From assembly GCF_001953975.1 (NCBI RefSeq), contig NZ_MBEJ01000121.1, positions 44,572 through 108,571 on the forward strand: a stretch of DNA of 64,000 nt, in the 5' to 3' direction. This document shows positions 1 to 7,469 of this stretch, in pieces. Numbering within the stretch: the first letter of the stretch is position 1; each line of letters begins with the position of its first letter. Under the pieces are notes generated by a model. That model saw only the letters and a list, made by a program, of their open reading frames with translations. It was not told where the DNA came from and did not search any database. Origin of the DNA: Mycobacterium sp. NS-7484. GTDB taxonomy: Bacteria > Actinomycetota > Actinomycetes > Mycobacteriales > Mycobacteriaceae. Both the position numbers and the translations under genes were made by a program.

Positions 1-140
1 ACATTCCGAGCTTCACCCCGTTGTTCGTGATGAGCCGCATCACCGGCTGGACCGCTCACATCATGGAGCAGGCCGCATCGAACGCATTGATCCGGCCACT
101 CAGCGAATACAGCGGACGTCCGCAACGTTCATTGGCCTAG
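1..140 (+). CDS. Citrate synthase / 2-methylcitrate synthase, C-terminal fragment
   Basis: Only the last 45 codons are in the window (frame beginning at base 3, TAG at 138-140); the gene starts outside. The peptide contains FTPLFVMSRITGWTAHIMEQ followed by IRPLSEY, the typical C-terminal block of type II citrate and 2-methylcitrate synthases, where the Arg and His residues line the active site. The family condenses acetyl-CoA or propionyl-CoA with oxaloacetate in the cytoplasm. The fragment is too short to choose between a CitA/GltA citrate synthase and PrpC; the wording is somewhat nearer PrpC. No prpD or prpB is visible downstream, so the context does not help. Confidence 0.85.
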   Translation, partial: IPSFTPLFVMSRITGWTAHIMEQAASNALIRPLSEYSGRPQRSLA

Positions 141-688
141 CTGCTCGCGGTATTGGCTTGATGCCCTGAACGAAAAGTGGTCGACAAGGTACTGGTCGAC
201 GGTCTTGAGTGTGGGGTAGCCCACATCGTGCGAGGACGCCGACGCGGAATTGGCTGAGATGCGCCGCCGCCGGAAAACCTCGACCACAACCCACCCACCC
301 GCTCGGCAGCGGTGTTCGCGGGTAAGACGCGACAGCCGTTGTCTGCGAGACGAAGGCCAGCCGACACCGCCGGTGGTCGGGAGCGCCCCTGAGCGATGCG
401 AAAAATGCTGTTGTGCTGGGCTTTTTGAGGCCGTCGAGAATATTGACGGTTGCTTTGAGCTTCATCTGAACTCGGCCGGTGTGCCGAAAGGGACGTCCCA
501 CCATCGGAAAACTTTTGATTAGTCTCACCCTCGCTGATCTGAGGAGGCTGCGGGTTCGGGCGGAGCGGGTACATCGAAGCGGCTCCCCGGACTCGAAGCC
601 GGACATAGGGGGATGGGCATTTGACGTGTGATGAAGTACTGCGGCACAGCACAACTGGTGATCCACGTTGGCGAACACAGCCTGCTGT
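141..688. other. 548-bp stretch with no convincing gene, possible coding remnants
   Basis: No open frame here has both a plausible start and mycobacterial codon usage. On the minus strand a short frame ending with TGA at 131-129 reads like the tail of a real protein (it contains GYPTLKTVDQYLVDHF and ends REQLGQ), but upstream it becomes low-complexity and loses continuity. I read this as either a decayed gene or a frame-disrupted small gene on the minus strand, convergent with the citrate synthase gene. I cannot name the family. Confidence 0.35.
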
Positions 689-955
689 ATGACGACCTCG
701 TCATCGCGGGCCGGGGACGCCACGGCTCGAACGCTGACACGGTACGAGGGTCACCCACCGGACTACGTGGTGCTGCCCCGGGAACCCAAGGCCGTTTCCG
801 ACGCCGTGCGGCGCGCTCCGCGGCCGCCGGTCCGACACTTGTTGCCGCCGGGCGGCATTCGAGGTGCCAGCGATACCGAACTGATCGAGATGTCCAACCG
901 CAGGATGGCGCTCTACCAACTCGACCGGGACACCGCCCGGACATGGATGACCTGA
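689..955 (+). CDS. Small hypothetical protein, 88 aa
   Basis: The frame from ATG 689 to TGA 955 encodes 88 residues, Pro/Arg-rich, ending in an acidic/polar segment (SDTELIEMSNRRMALYQLD). I do not recognise a domain, signal peptide or membrane segment. It lies upstream of the acyl carrier protein gene in the same direction, with a 90-bp gap. A GC-rich hairpin follows its stop directly, which is mild support for it being a transcribed unit. A weak or absent Shine-Dalgarno sequence and an antisense open frame across the same bases keep confidence low; it may be spurious. Confidence 0.35.
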   Translation: MTTSSSRAGDATARTLTRYEGHPPDYVVLPREPKAVSDAVRRAPRPPVRHLLPPGGIRGASDTELIEMSNRRMALYQLDRDTARTWMT

Positions 956-960
956 GCACC

Positions 961-978
961 CCGGCCGGAAACGGCCGG
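961..978 (+). terminator. GC-rich hairpin after the small ORF
   Basis: CCGGCCG (961-967), loop GAAA, CGGCCGG (972-978): a perfect 7-bp stem with a stable GNRA-type loop, 5 nt after the stop codon at 955. It has no U-tract, as is common for mycobacterial hairpins, so it could terminate weakly or protect a 3' end. A second hairpin, GGCTGGT (1013-1019) with ACCAGCC (1027-1033), lies just upstream of the ACP start. Confidence 0.4.
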
Positions 979-1045
979 TTGCGATCCAACAACAGAAGCA
1001 AACGAAAGGTGCGGCTGGTTACGTCGACCAGCCGGGGTATCACAT

Positions 1046-1309
1046 ATGACCGCTACCGATTCATCCACATCGCCCGCCGTATCCGACGGGCTGGTCTCGA
1101 TTCTGCGTGACGATCTCGAACTCCCATGTCAAACACTGAGCGCCGGTACGCGTCTCGTCGACGATCTCGGCATGGATTCGGTTTCATTCGCGGTCGGGCT
1201 GGTGACCATCGAGGAGAAGTTCGGTGTGCAGCTCAGCGAGGAGGACCTCATCACCTGCAACACCGTAGGGGATCTGCAGTCGGTGATCGACCAGAGGAGC
1301 GCGGCATGA
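1046..1309 (+). CDS. mbtL: Acyl carrier protein, MbtL-like
   Basis: An 87-aa acidic carrier protein. The phosphopantetheine attachment motif is LGMDSVSFAV, with Ser45 as the predicted modification site. The family carries acyl chains as thioesters on the 4'-phosphopantetheine arm; in the mycobactin mbt-2 locus MbtL receives the acyl chain activated by MbtM. The gene ends TGA 1307-1309 and overlaps the ATG of the following ligase (ATGA), implying translational coupling and a dedicated partner. ATG 1046 is chosen because it gives the normal ACP length; a 7-bp hairpin lies 13-33 nt upstream. The symbol rests on size and pairing with the ligase. The usual partners mbtN and mbtK are absent here, so a role outside mycobactin synthesis is possible. 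Confidence 0.75.
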   Translation: MTATDSSTSPAVSDGLVSILRDDLELPCQTLSAGTRLVDDLGMDSVSFAVGLVTIEEKFGVQLSEEDLITCNTVGDLQSVIDQRSAA

Positions 1310-2862
1310 ACCCGCTCGCAGGTGCATTGCGGGAGGCGATGGTCGGGTCACCGCATGATCTCGTGGTCCTGGATCGCGACACCGATACCTGGCAGCGCCG
1401 CCCCTGGCCCGAGGTGCACGGGCTCGCCGAGCACATTGCGGCCTACCTGTTGGGCCGTGACCAGCCCGGCGCAGTCGGTCTGGTGGGCGAGCCGACCGTG
1501 GAATTGATTGCCGCCATTCAGGGTTCGTGGCTCGCGGGTGCGGCGGTATCGATCCTCCCGCGACCGCAGCGGCGTGCCGATCCGTCCGAATGGGCGCACG
1601 CCACGTTGTCCAGGTTCGCCGGAATCGGCGTGACTACGGTGTTCAGTTATGGCGGCACGCTGGAGTTGTTGCGGGCCGTGGACTCGTCGCTGACCGTATG
1701 CGACATCGCCGATGCCGCACGCACTCCCACTTCGACACCGCTGCGGTATCCCGATCATGCTGAGGTCGCAATCCTGCAGGGCACTGCCGGGTCCACCGGC
1801 ACTCCGCGGACCGCGGTGCTGCCGCCCGAGGCGGTGCTCAACAACATGCTCGCCGTCACGCAGCGATTGTCCCTGAGCCGCAACGATGTCTGCTGTTCCT
1901 GGTTGCCGATCTACCACGACATGGGCCTGGCGATGGTGTTGGCCTCGACGATGTCCGGGATGCCGCTGTGGCTGGCGCCGACCGGTGCCTTCTCCGCGGC
2001 CCCGCTGCGGTGGGCCGAATGGCTTTCCGAATCGGCGGCGACGTTCACCGCCGGGCCGAACTTCGGTTACTCGGTGCTCGGGCGCTTCGCCAACCGTGTC
2101 TCCGACGTCGATCTCGGCGCAGTCCGCATCGCGATCAACGGCGGTGAGCCCGTCGACTGTGCCGGCGTCGATCGATTCGCCATCGGCATGAGCAGGTTCG
2201 GCTTCGACGCGAGAGCAATGGCGCCCAGCTATGGGATGGCCGAGGCGACCTGCGCGGTCACCATTCCCGCGCCTGGTGAGGGCCTGCGCATCGACGCGCC
2301 TGCCGCCGACCGGCGCTTCGCGCTGCTGGGGCGGCCGGTGCCGGGTATGGAGATCCGCATCGTCCCGTCGGCGCACGATGAAACCGGCGCAACCGGCGAA
2401 GTCGAGATCAGGGGGTCGTCGATGATGAGGACCTATCTGGGCGAAACGCCCGTCGACGTGGGCACCAATGGTCAGTGGTTCCCGACCGGCGACATCGGAT
2501 ACCTCGTGGACGGCGCGCTCGTGATCTGCGGGCGCTCCAAGGAGATGATCACCATCGCCGGACGCAATATCTTCCCCACCGAGATAGAGCAGATCGCGGG
2601 AGAGGTGGACGGTGTCCGCGAAGGAGCGGTCGTCGCTGTCGGCACGGAATCCGGTGCGGCACAATCACGATTGCTGGTGGTAGCGGAGTTCGTCGGCACC
2701 GAGCAGGACATCACCCGCAGTGCCGTGATCCGGCGAATCGTGTCGGTCTGTGGTGTCACGCCGGCAGACGTCGTGCTGATGTCGCCCGGATCGCTGCCGC
2801 GCACGTCGTCGGGCAAACTCCGGCGCCTCGAAGTCCGTCGCCAACTCGAGGCCGCGCGGTAA
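1306..2862 (+). CDS. mbtM: Fatty acyl-AMP ligase (FadD33/MbtM-like)
   Basis: 518 aa of the ANL adenylating superfamily. Visible motifs are the P-loop-like LQGTAGSTGTPR (A3), the YHDMG segment typical of acyl-AMP ligases, SYGMAEATCA (A5), GDIGY (A7) and the C-terminal Lys motif PRTSSGKLRR (A10). The family activates a fatty acid with ATP to an acyl-adenylate and passes it to an ACP. The sequence agrees closely with what I remember of M. tuberculosis MbtM (FadD33), including LVGEPTVEL, GGEPVDC and AGRNIFPTE. ATG 1306 overlaps the ACP stop, which fits ACP being the acceptor. The next gene is a reductase rather than mbtN, so this is an isolated pair. Confidence 0.82.
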   Translation: MNPLAGALREAMVGSPHDLVVLDRDTDTWQRRPWPEVHGLAEHIAAYLLGRDQPGAVGLVGEPTVELIAAIQGSWLAGAAVSILPRPQRRADPSEWAHATLSRFAGIGVTTVFSYGGTLELLRAVDSSLTVCDIADAARTPTSTPLRYPDHAEVAILQGTAGSTGTPRTAVLPPEAVLNNMLAVTQRLSLSRNDVCCSWLPIYHDMGLAMVLASTMSGMPLWLAPTGAFSAAPLRWAEWLSESAATFTAGPNFGYSVLGRFANRVSDVDLGAVRIAINGGEPVDCAGVDRFAIGMSRFGFDARAMAPSYGMAEATCAVTIPAPGEGLRIDAPAADRRFALLGRPVPGMEIRIVPSAHDETGATGEVEIRGSSMMRTYLGETPVDVGTNGQWFPTGDIGYLVDGALVICGRSKEMITIAGRNIFPTEIEQIAGEVDGVREGAVVAVGTESGAAQSRLLVVAEFVGTEQDITRSAVIRRIVSVCGVTPADVVLMSPGSLPRTSSGKLRRLEVRRQLEAAR

Positions 2863-2941
2863 TCGCTCCGGAGGTGCGATGAGTTTTACCCTCCTCCCAG
2901 GTCCAATCAGCATCCATTGTTGACCGAACGGGAGAGAACAC

Positions 2942-3592
2942 GTGGCCCAGCTGCTCAAGGTCCAGAACTTCAACGTCTCCGGCGACGGGTTCGGCGCCGG
3001 GGAGAACCAGAGTTTCGAGCGACCGTTCGGTCATGCCGAACCTGGCGAGATGTTCGCCTGGGCTGGTGCCACGGCGAGCTGGCCCAACCGGACGGAGCCT
3101 GGCGGGAGCCGCGGCCTGGACGACTATCTGACCCGGGACTTTCACCACAACATCGGCGCCGAGATCATGGGCCGCAACAAGTTCAGTCCCTACCGTGGGC
3201 CGTGGGAGAATCACGCCGACTGGCAGGGCTGGTGGGGCGAGGAGCCGCCGTTTCACACGCCGGTGTTCGTGTTGACCCACCACGAGCGGCCCTCGTTGCG
3301 CTTGTCCGACACCACGTTCTATTTCGTCGACGCGGATCCGGCGACCGTGCTGGAGCAGGCTCGGGCCGCCGCGCAGGGCAAGGACGTGCGGTTGGGTGGG
3401 GGAGCGAGCACCATCCGGGAGTTTCTCGACGCCGACCTGATCGACACCCTGCATGTCGCGGTGTCGCCGGTCGAGCTGGGAAGCGGGTCGCGACTGTGGG
3501 AGTCGCCCGATGAACTCGACGACCGGTTCCACCACGATGTGGTCTCGAGCCCCGGCGGCGCGGTCACCCATCATCTGTTCTGGCGCAGGTGA
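2942..3592 (+). CDS. Dihydrofolate reductase / RibD C-terminal family protein
   Basis: 216 aa, start GTG 2942 with GGGAGA seven bases upstream. The fold is that of the RibD_C/DHFR-like family: an N-terminal nucleotide-binding strand, GAEIMGRNKFSPYRGPW in the middle, FVLTHHERP, then RLGGGASTIREFLDADLIDT, which is the typical GG-phosphate-binding and helix region. Members use NADPH to reduce pteridine- or flavin-like substrates; the actual substrate of stand-alone actinobacterial members is mostly unknown. It is 79 bp downstream of the acyl-AMP ligase in the same direction, so co-transcription is possible, and convergent with the GMC operon end at 3628. Confidence 0.8.
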   Translation: MAQLLKVQNFNVSGDGFGAGENQSFERPFGHAEPGEMFAWAGATASWPNRTEPGGSRGLDDYLTRDFHHNIGAEIMGRNKFSPYRGPWENHADWQGWWGEEPPFHTPVFVLTHHERPSLRLSDTTFYFVDADPATVLEQARAAAQGKDVRLGGGASTIREFLDADLIDTLHVAVSPVELGSGSRLWESPDELDDRFHHDVVSSPGGAVTHHLFWRR

Positions 3593-3627
3593 CCGCGCCG
3601 GCCGGGCCTGCCTTTTGGAGCTCTTCG

Positions 3628-5271
3628 TCACGAGTGCGCGGCATGCTCGACCATCAGGTCGGCTGCCCGCGCGGCCAACGCCATGATGGTCAGGGCCGGG
3701 TTGGCCGCCCCCTGCGTCGGCATCACGCTGCCGTCCACGACGTAGAGCCGGTCCACCCCGAACACCCGATGTTCGGGATCGATGACGCCGTCCTCGGGCC
3801 GGGAGGCCATCCGGGCACCGCCCACCAGATGGGCATAGCGTTCGATGGTGATGACTTCCTCCGCGCCGGCCGCGCGCAGCATGTCGGACATCACCTCGGA
3901 TGCCGCGGCGATCAGCTTCTTGTCGTTGTCGCACTGGCTGTAGCTGAAATGCGCCACCGGAAGGTCGTGGCGGTCTTTCTCATCCGATAGGGTCACCCGG
4001 TTGTCCGGCTGAGGTAGCAACTCGCACAGCGCGCCCAGGGTGGCCCAATGCACGTAGTCACGCATGTACTCGCGCAGCGTCTTCCCCCAATGCCCCTGTG
4101 CGGCCACATGTTCAGACCAGGTTATCGGCAAGGGGCTGACGTTCTGGATGGAGAACCCGCGGCGGTAGGGCTTGGTCGGATCGGTCTCGTAGAACTGCTC
4201 GGTGCTGGCTTCCGGCGGCGGTGCCTTGTACATCCGGATCTCGTCTTCGAAGCGTCCGGCCACCTGTGGAGCGCCCTGCACCATGACGTGGCGTCCGACG
4301 TGGTCGTGGTCGTTGCCCAGCCCCTCGGGGTACCCGGATGTCGCCGAAAGCAGCAGCAGCCGAGGAGTTTCGATGGCGTAGCCGGCGACCACCACCGCCC
4401 GGGCGCGCTGCCGGTGCCGGGTGCCGTCGTGCAGGTATTCCACGCCGGTTGCCCGGCGTTGCCGGTCGTCCACCAGGATCCGGGTGACATGGCTGTCGGG
4501 CCGGATCTCGGCACCGTGGGCCAGGGCATCCGGGATATGGGTGATCAACGGGCTGGCCTTGGCGTTGACCTTGCAGCCCTGGATGCAGAAGCCACGGTAG
4601 ATGCAGTGTGGCCGGTTCCCGAAGCGTCCGTTGGGAATCGCCACCGGACCCACTCGCATGTCGATGCCCAGGGCACGGGCTCCGCGCAGCGCCACCAAGC
4701 CGTTGCCGCTGACCGGATGCGGGCGGTGCGGATAACTGTGGGGGTCACCCCACGGCCAATCCTGGCCGGCCACCGGCAATTCCGCCTCGATCTGCTCGTA
4801 GTAGCTGCGCAGGTCGTCATAGTCGATCGGCCAGTCGGCGCCGACTCCGTCAAGACTGTGGGTGTGGAAGTCGGACGGGTGGAACCGGGGCGTGTAACCG
4901 GCGTAGTGCACCATCGATCCACCCACGCCACGGCCAGAGTTGTTCGATCCCAACGGAACCGGGTCGGCGCCACCGATCTGACGCGGGTCGGTCCAATACA
5001 GACCGTGCGACCCGCGTTCATCACTGACCCAGTCGGTATCGGGGTTCCAGAACGGGCCCGCGTCGATGAGCACCACGGACCATCCGGCGCGGGCCAGGCG
5101 TTGACCCAGCGTCGCACCACCCGCCCCGGCGCCGACGATCACCACATCGACCTCGTCGTCCGCCTGGTAGCGGCGCATATCGGCCCTCAACCGGTGGTTG
5201 GTGCGCGACCCGTCGTTGGGAATCAGCCACGCCGAGGCGTTGCGGCGGCGCACCGCCGCCAAGCTATCCAT
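3628..5271 (-). CDS. GMC-family FAD-dependent oxidoreductase
   Basis: 547 aa. FAD-binding VDVVIVGAGAGGATLG sits at about residues 41-56, and the C-terminal GMC block has HLVGGARM (active-site His) and AANPALTIMALA (active-site Asn). In the middle, CIYRGFCIQGC is a cysteine cluster like that of bacterial membrane-associated FAD glucose/gluconate dehydrogenases, where it holds an iron-sulfur cluster. The family oxidises sugar or alcohol hydroxyls and passes electrons to a cytochrome or quinone. ATG 5271 overlaps the upstream subunit gene (stop 5264) by 8 bp, so the two are probably a complex. No Tat signal is visible. It is the last gene of a five-gene operon beginning at 9247. Confidence 0.85.
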   Translation of the reverse strand: MDSLAAVRRRNASAWLIPNDGSRTNHRLRADMRRYQADDEVDVVIVGAGAGGATLGQRLARAGWSVVLIDAGPFWNPDTDWVSDERGSHGLYWTDPRQIGGADPVPLGSNNSGRGVGGSMVHYAGYTPRFHPSDFHTHSLDGVGADWPIDYDDLRSYYEQIEAELPVAGQDWPWGDPHSYPHRPHPVSGNGLVALRGARALGIDMRVGPVAIPNGRFGNRPHCIYRGFCIQGCKVNAKASPLITHIPDALAHGAEIRPDSHVTRILVDDRQRRATGVEYLHDGTRHRQRARAVVVAGYAIETPRLLLLSATSGYPEGLGNDHDHVGRHVMVQGAPQVAGRFEDEIRMYKAPPPEASTEQFYETDPTKPYRRGFSIQNVSPLPITWSEHVAAQGHWGKTLREYMRDYVHWATLGALCELLPQPDNRVTLSDEKDRHDLPVAHFSYSQCDNDKKLIAAASEVMSDMLRAAGAEEVITIERYAHLVGGARMASRPEDGVIDPEHRVFGVDRLYVVDGSVMPTQGAANPALTIMALAARAADLMVEHAAHS

Positions 5272-5974
5272 CGGTACTCCGGTCGGGCAGGTCGTCGTCG
5301 AGACGGCGGGCCCGCTCGACGCGCACCGCGAACGGCACCGGATCGGCGGGCCGATGGTCACCCACCTCGAATTGTTCGCGGGCGTTGATGCCGGGGTTGA
5401 GATAACCGCGCGGGTAGGCCGGGCCGGGGAAGCCCATCTCGTTCCAGGCCCACGGATGTGAGTAGAAGGCCGTGCACGCGAATCGGGTCCACAAACTCCA
5501 GACATGGCCCGCGGAGGTGCCGTGCCACGTCTCACCGCGGTGGGCCAGATCTTGGACGTCCTGGAGCAGCCAGGCCTGGCGGTGGTCGTCGAGTTCGGCG
5601 AAACCGGCCCGATAACGCATGTGGGCGTCGGCGTCGAGGCCGGCGAGGCTGTCGCGCCAGGCCTGCCGGTCCTCGGGCATGTCGTCGTAGTGCCAGCCGT
5701 CGGTTTCGTCGGTCGCCAGCCGCGCGTCGATCATGGCCAGCACCGGCACCCGCGGTTCACCGTCCTGGGCCAGCAGCAGATCCAACATCGGTTTGGCCAC
5801 CCCGACCTCCGCCGGGGTGAAGAAGGCCAGGCTCGCAGGCAGCGCCAGCCGGGACAGCACGGCTCCGGCCGTCACCTGATCCCAGTCGTCGGCCCGGGCC
5901 AACACATCGAATCCGGCGAACCTGCCCCGACCCTGCGGGGTCACGCCCTGGTGTTCCGTCGTACGAAACCACAT
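5264..5974 (-). CDS. Gluconate 2-dehydrogenase subunit 3-like protein
   Basis: 236 aa, assigned mainly from size, helical composition and its position directly before a GMC flavoprotein. In this family the small subunit accompanies the catalytic flavoprotein and is usually exported as a folded complex by a Tat signal on subunit 3; no twin-arginine signal is seen at this N-terminus (MWFRTTEHQG), so the complex is probably cytoplasmic or uses the neighbouring membrane protein as its anchor. Recognisable pieces are FFTPAEVGVAKPMLDLLL near the start and an aromatic-rich C-terminal half (WSLWTRFACTAFYSHPWAWN). ATG 5974 lies 5 nt after the stop of the preceding gene, and the 3' end overlaps the GMC start. 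Confidence 0.65.
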   Translation of the reverse strand: MWFRTTEHQGVTPQGRGRFAGFDVLARADDWDQVTAGAVLSRLALPASLAFFTPAEVGVAKPMLDLLLAQDGEPRVPVLAMIDARLATDETDGWHYDDMPEDRQAWRDSLAGLDADAHMRYRAGFAELDDHRQAWLLQDVQDLAHRGETWHGTSAGHVWSLWTRFACTAFYSHPWAWNEMGFPGPAYPRGYLNPGINAREQFEVGDHRPADPVPFAVRVERARRLDDDLPDRSTDG

Positions 5975-5979
5975 CAGCC

Positions 5980-6420
5980 TCAACCACCTTCGCCCGGGAA
6001 TTGCTCGCGGCGCAGCACCGCGGCCAGCAGGCCCATGCCACCTACCAGCGAGGCGAGCAGGGGAGCGAACGTCGGCGGACCGGACTCCATGTTGTATTTC
6101 GTCAACCCACCCGGCCGTTGCCGGACACCACGCAGGTGCAGATATGTCCCCTGCAGGCCGTTGGCGATGATCAGCACACTGGCGGCGGGGAGCACGGTGT
6201 GTGCGGCGCGGGCGGAGAGGAACGACGCCACCCCGGCGGGAACGGCGGTCGGCACGATGACGACCGGCCAGTACATCATCCGGTTGCCGAAGCTGGCGGC
6301 ATCGTGGGACAGGTAGATCTCGGCGGTGGTGATGGCCGCACCGGCGGCGGTGAGTGCCGACAGCGTTCGTTCGAAGCGTCCGGTGCGGATCGCCCGCACG
6401 GCGGCTCTGACGGGATTCAT
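5980..6420 (-). CDS. Small integral membrane protein
   Basis: 146 aa with about four hydrophobic segments (LSALTAAGAAITTAEIYL, MYWPVVIVPTAVPAGVASFL, AAHTVLPAASVLIIANGL, FAPLLASLVGGMGLLAAVL), preceded by a basic N-terminus. I do not recognise a named family. Its start ATG 6420 overlaps the stop of the SDR gene (ATGA), and the next gene begins 5 nt after its own stop, so it is translated with its neighbours. Inference: it could anchor the subunit-3/GMC dehydrogenase or serve as a quinone-facing electron-transfer partner; no haem-binding His pair is obvious, so this is untested. Confidence 0.7.
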   Translation of the reverse strand: MNPVRAAVRAIRTGRFERTLSALTAAGAAITTAEIYLSHDAASFGNRMMYWPVVIVPTAVPAGVASFLSARAAHTVLPAASVLIIANGLQGTYLHLRGVRQRPGGLTKYNMESGPPTFAPLLASLVGGMGLLAAVLRREQFPGEGG

Positions 6421-7469
6421 GACGGGTCCTTATCTTGGGATTCGTTGGCGTGGCGGAGGTTCCAGCCGGCCGCGGCCATCGCGACCGCGCCGGCTGCCGT
6501 GGCGCCGACCGGGGCCGCGTGCTGGCGGAGCCACTGTTGCGGTGAGTGGCGGTGTGACCGGTCGTCGAAGACTCCGTGCGCGCCATGGTCGGTTCCGGCG
6601 TCGCCGTCCAGTGGGGAGAACAAGTTGTCCGGTCGCTGGTCGTCGGCGGGTTCGTCGGTCTGTTGGCTGTCGTAACCGGTTCTGGCCAGATATCTGTCCA
6701 GCACCGAGGGCATCAACCGCTGGCCCAGGATCGTGGCCGCCGTGCTGAGCCCGACCCAGTACTCCTTCCGGGTCGGGTGATCGGCAGCGAAAGTGATTGC
6801 CTTGGCTGCGATCTCGGGTTGGTAGATGGGCGGAACCGGTTGTGGCCGGCGCGGCAGTCGCGAGCGCACCCAGGAGAACTGCGGGGTGTTCACGGCCGGC
6901 ATCTGCACCACCGTGACGTGGACGTTGCTGCCTTCGTGCAGGAGCTCGACACGCAACGACTCGGTGAAACCGTTGATGGCGTGCTTGGCGCCGCAGTATG
7001 CCGACTGTAGCGGAATCGACCGAACACCCAGAGCCGAGCCGACCTGAATGATGGTGCCTGCGTCGCGGGGACGCATGCGAGCCAGCGCGGCCATGGTGCC
7101 GTATACGAAACCCAGGTAGGTCACCTCGGTGACTCGCCGGAACTCCTCGGGAGTGATGGTGGCGAACGGCGCGAACACCGAAGAGAACGCGTCGTTGACC
7201 CAGACGTCGATGGGCCCGAACGTCTCTTCGACTTCGGTGGCGGCCGCGTCGACCTGATCCGGGTCGGCGACATCGGTGATCACCTGAATGGCTTGGCCGC
7301 CGGCCTTGTGGACTTCCTCGGCGGCGGCTGCCAGGCCTGCGGCGCCGCGCGCCAGCAGTGCGACACGATCCCCGCGGGACCCGAATGCCCGCGCTGCGGC
7401 GCGTCCGATGCCGCCGCTGGCCCCCGTGATTACGACGGTGCGCGGTGATCGAGATGATCTGGTGGACAC
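6417..7469 (-). CDS. Short-chain dehydrogenase/reductase with C-terminal extension
   Basis: 350 aa. The N-terminal Rossmann motif is TGASGGIG, followed by DVADPDQV (cofactor-acidic region), and the catalytic residues are Ser in QVGSALGVR and YCGAK (Tyr/Lys). About 100 residues follow the classical 250-aa SDR core; they include a Pro/Asp-rich linker (SQQTDEPADDQRPDNLFSPL) and a hydrophobic Ala-rich patch that could be a membrane association helix. GTG 7469 is chosen because AAAGGAG precedes it by 5 nt; an open frame continues far upstream but is out of register with homologues. It overlaps the GH15 gene by 40 bp and the next gene by 4 bp. Confidence 0.85.
   Translation of the reverse strand: MSTRSSRSPRTVVITGASGGIGRAAARAFGSRGDRVALLARGAAGLAAAAEEVHKAGGQAIQVITDVADPDQVDAAATEVEETFGPIDVWVNDAFSSVFAPFATITPEEFRRVTEVTYLGFVYGTMAALARMRPRDAGTIIQVGSALGVRSIPLQSAYCGAKHAINGFTESLRVELLHEGSNVHVTVVQMPAVNTPQFSWVRSRLPRRPQPVPPIYQPEIAAKAITFAADHPTRKEYWVGLSTAATILGQRLMPSVLDRYLARTGYDSQQTDEPADDQRPDNLFSPLDGDAGTDHGAHGVFDDRSHRHSPQQWLRQHAAPVGATAAGAVAMAAAGWNLRHANESQDKDPS

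Noticed and set aside
500..1045. IdeR iron box upstream of the mbtL-like gene.
   Set aside because: A TTAGTCTCACCC stretch near 519 was compared with the TTAGGTTAGSCTAACCTAA consensus and matches too poorly.
1348..2664. Long open frame antisense to the acyl-AMP ligase gene (438 codons).
   Set aside because: It is a high-GC shadow: the sense frame has full ANL motifs and mycobacterial codon bias, the antisense one has none.
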